Part shown: positions 24,717 to 30,737 of the stretch, in pieces
How positions within the stretch are numbered: position 1 is the stretch's first letter
Layout of the letters: each line of letters starts with the position of its first letter
Source: Actinomycetota bacterium
Lineage (GTDB): Bacteria > Actinomycetota > Actinomycetes > S36-B12 > CAIYMF01
Direction of reading: 5' to 3'
Assembly (NCBI GenBank): GCA_947455705.1
Contig: CANGPO010000009.1
Span: forward strand, 1 to 56,630
Length of the DNA stretch: 56,630 nucleotides
Notes under the pieces: model-generated
Seen by the model: the letters and a program-made list of their open reading frames with translations, nothing else
Database searches by the model: none
What the model was told of the DNA's origin: nothing
Made by a program: the position numbers and the translations under genes

Positions 24717-25433
24717 ATGGATCACAATGAGTCGTCCTCGACGGTTGCCCTTGATGATCCTCCCGGCCTGCCTGCTCATCGGGTTGAGTTGTTCAGTGAC
24801 GGCGTCCTAGGCATCGCAATGACGCTTCTTGTTCTCGATTTGGCCGTCGGGGAGTTCGAGACCGGAAGCTTATCTGCGGCCCTTTCTCACCAACGCGCTG
24901 CTTATGTGGCATTTCTGATCTCGTTCGTGTTCATCGGCGTCATGTGGATGAACCACTACGCGGCCTTTCACCAGATGCGCTGGGTAAACACCCCGGTTTT
25001 GTGGGCCAACCTTGGAGTTCTTCTCGGTGCCGTGGTCCTGCCATACCCGACAGCAGTATTGGCAGCTGCATTCCGAGACGGCAACCGCGCTGACGAACGA
25101 ACAGCGATCATCCTTTATGGATCCATGGCATTCGTGATGGGACTGAGTTGGGCAGTTCTCTTTTGGACTATCTCCCGCCACCCGCAGCTGTGGAGCACGC
25201 CAAACTCGGGGCCGATGTGGCATAGGGTGACGCTGTGGGCGGTTGGCGGCGCATGTGCTTACCCTGTCTCCATTGTCCTCGGCCTTGTGACAACCCCGTT
25301 GGTCAGTGTCGTGCTCTTCTTCTTCCTCGTGCTGTATCGCTCAACCCAGGCCAGCCGCATCAACGCCACGAGCAAGAAGATCCGCCAACAGAACGCGCTA
25401 GCCGACATAACGGATGCGGGTGCGCGAGCGTAG
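24717..25433 (+). CDS. TMEM175-family potassium channel-like membrane protein
   Basis: A 238-aa protein with six hydrophobic helices. The first helix carries R-V-E-L-F-S-D-G-V-L-G-I-A-M-T-L-L-V-L-D-L, the Arg and Phe-Ser-Asp signature of TMEM175/DUF1211 proteins. Bacterial members form tetrameric K+-selective channels of six helices without the usual TVGYG filter. The second half has W-M-N-H-Y-A-A-F-H and the later helices. AGGAG lies 5 nt before the ATG at 24717; an in-frame GTG at 24711 is the alternative. The gene is read towards tRNA-Gly. Confidence 0.88.
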   Translation: MDHNESSSTVALDDPPGLPAHRVELFSDGVLGIAMTLLVLDLAVGEFETGSLSAALSHQRAAYVAFLISFVFIGVMWMNHYAAFHQMRWVNTPVLWANLGVLLGAVVLPYPTAVLAAAFRDGNRADERTAIILYGSMAFVMGLSWAVLFWTISRHPQLWSTPNSGPMWHRVTLWAVGGACAYPVSIVLGLVTTPLVSVVLFFFLVLYRSTQASRINATSKKIRQQNALADITDAGARA

Positions 25434-25471
25434 TGCCCCCGGTCGTGCAAACGAGTGCACCTGTGATCAGG

Positions 25472-25477
25472 CATAAT
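25472..25477 (+). promoter_or_regulatory. Possible -10 box of the tRNA-Gly promoter
   Basis: CATAAT about 43 nt before the tRNA 5' end. No clear -35 box. Confidence 0.35.
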
Positions 25478-25520
25478 CGGCACCGACGATCATTCCGGTG
25501 CACCGCGAAGTGACCGCCAC

Positions 25521-25591
25521 GCGGGTGTAGTTCAATGGCAGAACATCAGCTTCCCAAGCTGACAGCGCGGGTTCGATTCCCGTCACCCGCT
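25521..25591 (+). tRNA. tRNA-Gly, anticodon CCC
   Basis: A complete cloverleaf can be drawn: acceptor GCGGGTG paired with CACCCGC, D arm GTTC...GAAC, anticodon stem TCAGC/GCTGA around the loop TTCCCAA (anticodon CCC), T arm GCGGG-TTCGATT-CCCGT, discriminator T. The CCA end is not encoded. Glycine codon GGG is read. A 20-bp perfect hairpin begins one base after the discriminator. The last 14 bases plus the following C (TCCCGTCACCCGCTC, 25578-25592) recur twice downstream. Confidence 0.95.
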
Positions 25592-25637
25592 CATAAAGCA
25601 ATGACCCAGGGTTGATCCCCTGGGTCATTGCTTTATG
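25592..25637 (+). terminator. Perfect 20-bp hairpin, cassette 1 (loop TTGATC)
   Basis: Arms 25592-25611 and 25618-25637 pair without mismatch around TTGATC. It starts right after the tRNA, so it could stop tRNA transcription, but no T-run follows. Confidence 0.6.
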
Positions 25638-25666
25638 ACTAGGAAGGATGCCGGGAATCGGGAGGA

Positions 25667-25686
25667 ACACTTCCGAAAGGAAGTGT
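25667..25686 (+). ncRNA. Variable hairpin of cassette 1 (possible structured RNA)
   Basis: ACACTTCC-GAAA-GGAAGTGT, 8 bp with a GNRA tetraloop. Together with the flanking 12-mer (25652-25663) and 15-mer (25693-25707) it forms a long stem-loop. Expression is not shown. Confidence 0.35.
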
Positions 25687-25706
25687 GACGGGTCCCGTCA
25701 CCCGCT

Positions 25707-25754
25707 CACATGATTAAGGCCCTGGGGTTGATCCCCCAGGGCCTTAATCATGTG
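25707..25754 (+). terminator. Perfect 21-bp hairpin, cassette 2 (loop TTGATC)
   Basis: Arms 25707-25727 and 25734-25754 pair without mismatch around the same TTGATC loop as cassette 1, but with a different stem sequence. Confidence 0.55.
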
Positions 25755-25784
25755 GACAGAAGTGGAGTCGGGAATCGGGACGAG

Positions 25785-25802
25785 GGTCGCCGAAGGCGAA
25801 CC
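25785..25802 (+). ncRNA. Variable hairpin of cassette 2 (possible structured RNA)
   Basis: GGTCGCC-GAA-GGCGAACC, seven pairs with one bulged A. It occupies the same place between the 12-mer and the 15-mer as the cassette 1 hairpin but shares no stem sequence with it. Expression is not shown. Confidence 0.35.
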
Positions 25803-25858
25803 GAGGGATCCCGTCACCCGCTCTGACTCGTAGAGCCCTGTCTGGCGGTTAGTGGCCC

Positions 25859-26185
25859 CTACGTATCGCTGGTATTGGTGACATGTTGCAGACGCCCATC
25901 ACCGTAACTCGCGCTGACCTCACTGACCACGATTTGATATCCGTCGTACCAACGTTGGTACTGCCCTTTAGCCTCAAGATGTTTCGGGAACGACGAGAGC
26001 ATTCGGACGGATGCTTGGTCGTCGAAGTAATACGTGGCGTTCACCACCGACTTGTCTTCGGAGTACCACGTTTCCACCCCGCGAAATCCGGGCAGGGATC
26101 GTGCGTAGGCGTCGATCTGTCCATCGAGTAGATGGAAGTCATCGTCATAAGCACCCGGCTTAAAGATGAACTGACAGATGATCAC
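25859..26185 (-). CDS. Small ABM-like (dimeric alpha+beta barrel) protein
   Basis: A 108-aa soluble protein. The start I-I-C-Q-F-I-F-K-P-G and the later L-P-G-F-R-G-V-E-T-W-Y-S-x-D and A-T-Y-Y-F-D-D segments follow the beta-alpha-beta pattern of the antibiotic biosynthesis monooxygenase/stress-responsive barrel group. No catalytic residue can be named. The GTG start is preceded by GAAGGCC about 8 nt upstream. It is divergent from the reductase gene at 26312, with 126 bp between the starts. Confidence 0.6.
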   Translation of the reverse strand: MIICQFIFKPGAYDDDFHLLDGQIDAYARSLPGFRGVETWYSEDKSVVNATYYFDDQASVRMLSSFPKHLEAKGQYQRWYDGYQIVVSEVSASYGDGRLQHVTNTSDT

Positions 26186-26299
26186 GTCGTGGCCTTCGTC
26201 CGCATGCGTCGAACACTACATTTACAACGGACTGCGGTTCACACGAGGCCATTACGGACGGGCCAACTTCATCCATAGGAAACACACCCGTCGCAGACC

Positions 26300-26305
26300 T
26301 AGACT
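26300..26305 (+). promoter_or_regulatory. -10 box of a leaderless promoter for the DHFR-fold gene
   Basis: TAGACT, exactly 6 nt before the ATG at 26312. Confidence 0.65.
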
Positions 26306-26311
26306 CGTCCC

Positions 26312-26956
26312 ATGTCACGAATCCGCGTTCACAATCTGCTCGTGTCGCTCGACGGCTTCGCCGCTGGACCCGATCAGAGCCAATCAGCGCCCATGGGCGT
26401 TGGCGGCGAGAGACTCAGCGCCTGGTTCTGGGAAACCCACGTTGGCCGATCGATGATTGGCCAATCAGGTGGATCAACGGGTATCGACAACGACTGGCTG
26501 GAGCGCGCAGACAAGAACGTCGGGGCTACCGTCATGGGTCGCAACATGTTCGGCCCTATCCGCGGTGAATGGCCGGACGACTCATGGGTCGGTTGGTGGG
26601 GCGACGAACCTCCCTACCACCATCCCGTTTTCGTATTGACTCATCACGCTCGAGGAGATCTTTCGATGGCGGGCGGCACTACGTTCCACTTCGTCACAGA
26701 TGGGTTGGATAGCGCTCTGCAGCGTGCAGTAGAGGCCGCACAGGGAAAGGACGTTCGCCTCGGCGGTGGCGTTGCCACGGTTCGTGAAGCGCTACGACGA
26801 GGTCTGGTCGACGAGATCGACATCGCTATCGTGCCCACGTTGCTCGGGTCCGGTGAACGGATATGGGATGACCTCGGCACATGGCCGGAAGGCTACGTGT
26901 GCACGCAGATCCAATCGTCCGATTCAGTCGTTCACCTGCAATTCTGTCGCGCGTAG
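26312..26956 (+). CDS. RibD C-terminal/dihydrofolate-reductase-fold protein
   Basis: A 214-aa protein of the YyaP/RibD_C group. It starts I-R-V-H-N-L-L-V-S-L-D-G-F-A-A-G-P, contains A-T-V-M-G-R-N-M-F-G (nucleotide-binding Gly-Arg region), P-V-F-V-L-T-H-H-A-R, and the typical D-V-R-L-G-G-G-V-A-T-V-R-E-A-L-R-R-G-L-V-D-E-I motif followed by P-T-L-L-G-S-G-E-R-I-W. These proteins bind NADPH; most have no assigned substrate. The following 267 bp (26957-27223) show no convincing gene, only a 6-bp hairpin at 27187-27204 before the next ribosome binding site. Confidence 0.88.
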   Translation: MSRIRVHNLLVSLDGFAAGPDQSQSAPMGVGGERLSAWFWETHVGRSMIGQSGGSTGIDNDWLERADKNVGATVMGRNMFGPIRGEWPDDSWVGWWGDEPPYHHPVFVLTHHARGDLSMAGGTTFHFVTDGLDSALQRAVEAAQGKDVRLGGGVATVREALRRGLVDEIDIAIVPTLLGSGERIWDDLGTWPEGYVCTQIQSSDSVVHLQFCRA

Positions 26957-27223
26957 CCATCCTGTTTATTGAGTCAATCGAGAGCCGCGCATTTCCCGTA
27001 AATGTGCCACCACGTACAACATCAATCCAGTACTTAGTAAAGGCTTGTCCAAGGCCGTGGATATTGGCTTGTGGGGCAAATTCCTTCCCATACAGTCGGG
27101 TTACGCCGTTGGGGCGAACAGATTTAGTTTCCGCATCACCGATGGCGATACGACATCTGAACACGCCAGCAATGACGTACAGACTTGGAGCGAATCCGCG
27201 CTCCGCACGGAAGGGAACATCCC

Positions 27224-27820
27224 ATGTCACGCACGACATCAAACCGCCGAGTCATTGCGACGGTCGGCCTCGGCGCTGCAGTCGTCCTCGGTCAGACCGC
27301 AGCCCTGACCGCACAGGCATCCGCAAGCACAAAGACCCACGCGGCCAGTGCTCACCACAAGGCTGACAAGGGCCACCACGCCAAGAAGCACAAGAAGACA
27401 GTCAAGACGCACAAGCCTGAGACTGAGACTGAGGACGGCGATGACAACAAGGTAGCCGCACCGAAGCCGACCCCGGCTCCGACGCCCACCCAGACCACAC
27501 CCGCCGCACCGCCGGCAGCACCAGCTGCACTGGTCAACGGCAGTTTCACCGGCAAGACTGTGACGTTCAATACCCCGGGTGGCAATAACACCGTCACGGT
27601 AACGGTCACCCTGAAGAACTCGGTCATCTCAACTGCGACCGCAACCTGGGTTGCTAAGGATCGTACGTCCACCTCGATCATCACCGGTGCCGTACCGACG
27701 TTGAACTCCGAGGCAGTGAAGGCCAATTCGGCCAGCATCTCCACGGTGAGCAACGCAACGCTGATCTCAGATGCGTACAAGACCTCGCTTCAAGACGCAC
27801 TGACGGTTTCGCACCGCTAG
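27224..27820 (+). CDS. Secreted FMN_bind-like protein with His/Lys-rich linker
   Basis: A 198-aa protein. Residues 1-35 form a Sec signal (basic start, hydrophobic core, A-Q-A-S-A). Residues 36-66 are rich in His and Lys, 67-100 acidic then Pro/Thr/Ala-rich. The C-terminal domain (about 102-195) follows the FMN_bind pattern: N-G-S-F-T-G-K-T-V, V-T-V-T-V-T-L-K-N-S-V-I-S-T-A, V-P-T-L-N-S-E-A, then S-N-A-T (176-179) and S-D-A-Y-K-T-S-L-Q-D-A-L. FMN_bind proteins carry FMN attached to the last Thr of a S-G-A-T-like motif by ApbE; here Asn replaces Gly. The ATG at 27224 has AAGGGA upstream. It is paralogous to the next gene. Confidence 0.75.
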   Translation: MSRTTSNRRVIATVGLGAAVVLGQTAALTAQASASTKTHAASAHHKADKGHHAKKHKKTVKTHKPETETEDGDDNKVAAPKPTPAPTPTQTTPAAPPAAPAALVNGSFTGKTVTFNTPGGNNTVTVTVTLKNSVISTATATWVAKDRTSTSIITGAVPTLNSEAVKANSASISTVSNATLISDAYKTSLQDALTVSHR

Positions 27821-27831
27821 ACCTCTCGTTC

Positions 27832-27870
27832 ATAAGGAGCTCGACATGCAACGCATGTCGGGCTCCTTAT
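27832..27870. terminator. Terminator hairpin between the two FMN_bind-like genes
   Basis: A 17-bp stem (27832-27848 with 27854-27870, one G-T pair) and a CAACG loop, 12 bp behind the stop. No T-run, as often in actinobacteria. Confidence 0.7.
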
Positions 27871-27991
27871 GCGTTAGGCCATGTGGGTGAACGGATTTCT
27901 TCTCGTCACCCGTTTGCGCGATGATCACCGATGGCCCCGGCGGCATCGACGTAGATGCTTCCCCCGAACCGGTGGCTGAAGGAGAAGTTCG

Positions 27992-28906
27992 GTGTCGCGC
28001 CAGCCGTTACTGCCGCGACTTGTGGTCGCGACCGGCGTAGGCGCACTACTGGTCACGGGTTACATAGCCTCATCGCATGCGGTGACGGTGGGAGCAGACC
28101 AGCCATTGGCGCCGACCCCCTCGGAAACCCCCACACCATCTCCGTCAGACAACGCCACCACCGAATTCGAAGCAACGCAGGCCACAACGTCCACTCCCAC
28201 AGCGTCTGTCAACGCAGTTGCTGCGAGCCCAACCGCGGCACAAAAGCCCCCTGCGTCACAAATGCCTTCGCCAACACCGTCCTCGAAGGCACCAACTCCG
28301 GGCTCGACCGACATCGCGTGGCCCACTGCGAGTCCAACGCGCACACCATCGCGCACACCCAGCTCTGAGCCGGCGATCGTGGTCACGGCAAGTCCGAAGC
28401 CCACTCCGAAGCCCACACCCAAACCGACGGCCAAGCCCACACCCAAGCCCACGCCTGCGCCGTCAAAGGCTCCGTCACACTCCCCAAGCCCTAGTCATAC
28501 GCCGGCGCCCTCACCAACACCAAGCCCCAGCCGAACACCAACACCCACGCCAACACCCACGCCAACATCAACTCCCACACCAACACCGACTCCGCTGCCG
28601 ACTAAAACGCCAGCCACGGTATCGGGATCGTTCACCGGTCACATCATCTATTTCGACGTGCCCAATGGAACGAACTGGATTTCGGTCACGATCACGCTTA
28701 CCAATTCGGTCATCACCGGAGCGTCGGCGAGTTACTCGGCCCCCGGTCGGCAGTCAACGCAAATCGTGTCGCGGGCAGTGCCCCGACTCAACAGTTCAGC
28801 GATGGCGGCGAACTCAGCGCAGATATCAACGGTCGGCGGTGCCACGTTGGTGACCGATGCGTACCGCTTATCCCTACAGGACGCACTGCTGAGATCCGGC
28901 CGCTAA
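27992..28906 (+). CDS. Secreted or anchored FMN_bind-like protein with Thr-Pro repeat linker
   Basis: A 304-aa paralogue of the preceding protein. A basic start and a hydrophobic segment (about 9-32) act as signal or anchor. Residues about 40-205 are a low-complexity P/T/S-rich linker with K-P-T-P and T-P-T-P repeats. The C-terminal domain (about 208-300) matches the neighbour: V-S-G-S-F-T-G-H-I-I-Y-F, V-T-I-T-L-T-N-S-V-I-T-G-A, V-P-R-L-N-S-S-A, G-G-A-T (282-285) and T-D-A-Y-R-L-S-L-Q-D-A-L. The Thr-Pro linker could span the cell wall. The GTG start has GGAGAAG about 5 nt upstream. No ApbE or ferric reductase partner is in the window. Confidence 0.75.
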   Translation: MSRQPLLPRLVVATGVGALLVTGYIASSHAVTVGADQPLAPTPSETPTPSPSDNATTEFEATQATTSTPTASVNAVAASPTAAQKPPASQMPSPTPSSKAPTPGSTDIAWPTASPTRTPSRTPSSEPAIVVTASPKPTPKPTPKPTAKPTPKPTPAPSKAPSHSPSPSHTPAPSPTPSPSRTPTPTPTPTPTSTPTPTPTPLPTKTPATVSGSFTGHIIYFDVPNGTNWISVTITLTNSVITGASASYSAPGRQSTQIVSRAVPRLNSSAMAANSAQISTVGGATLVTDAYRLSLQDALLRSGR

Positions 28907-28940
28907 CGAGGTCGACTAGCAACCTACGCACATCGTTGCT

Positions 28941-28946
28941 TAGGGT
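28941..28946 (+). promoter_or_regulatory. Probable -10 box for the VOC gene
   Basis: TAGGGT, 7 nt before the ATG at 28954. It follows a 6-bp inverted repeat (AGCAAC 28918-28923, GTTGCT 28935-28940) that may terminate the upstream gene. Confidence 0.5.
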
Positions 28947-28953
28947 GTTCCGC

Positions 28954-29733
28954 ATGACGCGCACAACTGACATCTGGCCGCACGGCGCACCCGCATGGGT
29001 CCACGTTTCCACCCCTGACGATGCAGCGACTCGCAGCTTCTACAGCGCATTACTTGGCTGGCAGATCTCGCCGGGCGCACCGGAATTTGGTGGCTATGCG
29101 ATGGCGACGTTCGCTGATGCGCTCGTAGCAGGCGTCAGCCCGTCCGGTGACGACAATCTCGCAGCGTGGACCTTGTTCTTTGGGTCCAACAATGCCGACG
29201 AGACAGCAGCACTGATCGCCGAGCATGGTGGCACGTTGCTTTCACCGGTGCTCGATATCGGTGATGCAGGACGCATGATCGTCGCTACTGATCCACATGG
29301 AGCAATGTTTGGTGCCTGGGAAGCCAACCAGCTAAACGGTTTTGGGCTTCACGGTGAAGTGGGTGCACTGTCGTGGAACGACCTTCGCTCCAGCGCACCG
29401 GACGAAGCGCGCGCGTTTTACGCGAGCGTATTTGGCTACCACTACCAGCCCATCGAGATGGCGGGGCCGGACTACACAACCTTTTCGCTCACCCACGATG
29501 GGGCACCGCAGGGCGGCATCGGCGGAATGATGGGAATGGACGGATACCCATCGCACTGGATTGTCTATCTCGCCGTTCCAGACGCCGACGAAGCCGTTGT
29601 GCAGACGCAAGCCCTTGGCGGACAGGTGATTAGTCCAGGATTCGACACACCTTACGGACGCATGGCCGCCCTCACTGATCCAACGGGTGCTTCCTTTTGG
29701 GTTCTGTCGACACCACCGGAGCAGCAGAGCTAG
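28954..29733 (+). CDS. Double-VOC (glyoxalase fold) protein, Cfp30B-like
   Basis: A 259-aa cytosolic protein made of two vicinal-oxygen-chelate modules (about 10-125 and 130-255). Marks: P-A-W-V-H-V-S-T-P-D-D-A-A-T-R-S-F-Y-S-A-L-L-G-W in module 1, D-I-G-D-A-G-R-M-I-V-A-T-D-P-H-G-A, L-S-W-N-D-L-R-S-S-A-P-D-E-A-R-A-F-Y-A-S-V-F-G in module 2, and H-W-I-V-Y-L-A-V-P-D-A-D-E-A. The order and motifs closely match mycobacterial Cfp30B (Rv0577, from memory). A glyoxalase or dioxygenase role is not established for that group. The frame opens 18 nt earlier, but promoter spacing and homology favour the ATG at 28954. Confidence 0.85.
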   Translation: MTRTTDIWPHGAPAWVHVSTPDDAATRSFYSALLGWQISPGAPEFGGYAMATFADALVAGVSPSGDDNLAAWTLFFGSNNADETAALIAEHGGTLLSPVLDIGDAGRMIVATDPHGAMFGAWEANQLNGFGLHGEVGALSWNDLRSSAPDEARAFYASVFGYHYQPIEMAGPDYTTFSLTHDGAPQGGIGGMMGMDGYPSHWIVYLAVPDADEAVVQTQALGGQVISPGFDTPYGRMAALTDPTGASFWVLSTPPEQQS

Positions 29734-29810
29734 CCCTATCCCACTGATTTTGTTCCACACTTCACAGCACGCTCACCACGTCACAGCACGACTCCCGGTC
29801 CGAACAAGAG

Positions 29811-29816
29811 TAGACA
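29811..29816 (+). promoter_or_regulatory. Probable -10 box for the ABC exporter operon
   Basis: TAGACA, 6 nt before the GTG at 29823. Confidence 0.45.
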
Positions 29817-29822
29817 CGTGGT

Positions 29823-30737
29823 GTGAAGGATCAAGGCGACCTATCAGCGGCAGCAATCATCGATGTTCGCGGATTGACGAAGACTTTCGGTGATACCACC
29901 GCACTTAACGGATTAGATCTCACCGTCCATCCGGGGCAGATTCACGGATTCCTCGGGCCAAATGGGGCGGGTAAAACGACAACACTTCGCGTCGTTCTGG
30001 GCTTGCTCGCCAAAGACAGTGGTGTGGCACACGTGTTCGGCGCCGATCCGTGGTCGCAGGCTGTCTCCATTCACCGCCGACTTTCATATGTTCCCGGTGA
30101 AGTTTCGCTGTGGCCAACCCTGCGTGGTGGAGAGTCGATCGATTACCTGACCCGACTGCGTGGTGGCGCAGATCGAGCACGGATTTCGCAACTACAGGAG
30201 TTGTTCGATCTCAATCCGCGGGTAAAGGTGTCGGCGTACTCGAAAGGTAATCGGCAGAAGGTGGCCCTGATCGCCGCTTTAGCAGTAGACGTTCCGCTGT
30301 ACATCTTTGATGAGCCCACAGATGGGCTTGACCCACTGATGGCCGAGGTCTTTCGTGAGGAGGTTAAGGCGTTACGCGAACGCGAACGCACGGTGCTTCT
30401 GTCCAGCCATGTGCTAGCCGAAGTGGATGCCGTCTGTGATCACGTGACCATCATTCGTGATGGGCGCACAATCGAGACAGGTGCCCTGTCAGACCTGCGC
30501 CATCTTCAACGGCAGTCACTCGTCATTGAGACACGGGATGCCGTCGACGACCTCGGGCAGATTCCAGGCGTCCACGATGTCGAGCGCCACGATCGAATAG
30601 TTCGCTGCACTGTTGAACCGTCTGCACTTCACGATGTGCTGCGCCGGGCCGCAGCCGCACATGTGCTCAACCTTGAAACTCGCCCACCATCATTGGAAGA
30701 AATGTTCTTGCGCTACTACGACCGCGATCCGTCATGA
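29823..30737 (+). CDS. ABC transporter ATP-binding protein (drug exporter type)
   Basis: A 304-aa ATPase. Walker A G-P-N-G-A-G-K-T-T-T lies near residue 45, the signature region is Y-S-K-G-N-R-Q-K-V (an altered LSGGQ with Lys-Gly-Asn), Walker B L-Y-I-F-D-E-P-T-D-G-L-D-P, and the H-loop L-L-S-S-H-V-L-A-E-V. The C-terminal extension (about 215-304) is as in DrrA-type ATPases. It energises the permease encoded next, whose start overlaps its stop by four bases (ATGA). Confidence 0.92.
   Translation: MKDQGDLSAAAIIDVRGLTKTFGDTTALNGLDLTVHPGQIHGFLGPNGAGKTTTLRVVLGLLAKDSGVAHVFGADPWSQAVSIHRRLSYVPGEVSLWPTLRGGESIDYLTRLRGGADRARISQLQELFDLNPRVKVSAYSKGNRQKVALIAALAVDVPLYIFDEPTDGLDPLMAEVFREEVKALRERERTVLLSSHVLAEVDAVCDHVTIIRDGRTIETGALSDLRHLQRQSLVIETRDAVDDLGQIPGVHDVERHDRIVRCTVEPSALHDVLRRAAAAHVLNLETRPPSLEEMFLRYYDRDPS

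Larger units (their letters stand above)
25578..25823 (+). repeat. tRNA-Gly 3'-end repeat array with two hairpin cassettes
   Basis: The 15-mer TCCCGTCACCCGCTC occurs at 25578-25592 (within and just past the tRNA), 25693-25707 and 25809-25823, at 115 and 116 bp spacing. Each interval has the same layout: a perfect long hairpin with loop TTGATC, a purine-rich spacer of about 14 nt, the identical 12-mer CGGGAATCGGGA (25652-25663 and 25769-25780), a second hairpin of different sequence in each copy, then the 15-mer. The 12-mer can pair with the start of the 15-mer (nine pairs around a 3x3 internal loop). The part from spacer to 15-mer is about 70 nt, tRNA-sized. No protein gene is in this 425-bp gap (25434-25858). 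Function unknown. Confidence 0.85.

Noticed and set aside
25578-25823. CRISPR array
   Set aside because: Only three repeat copies of 15 bp, intervals over 100 bp that are themselves related in layout, and no cas gene.
25521-25858. Prophage or genomic island integrated at tRNA-Gly
   Set aside because: The 3'-end copies are only 115-116 bp apart, with no integrase, phage or mobility gene on either side in the window.
26957-27223. Small gene in the 267-bp gap before the first FMN_bind-like gene
   Set aside because: Short frames are present, but none has a convincing start signal or recognisable product.
28391-28620. Thr-Pro coding tract as a non-coding microsatellite
   Set aside because: The frame is kept throughout and joins a signal segment to an FMN_bind-like domain, so it is a protein linker.
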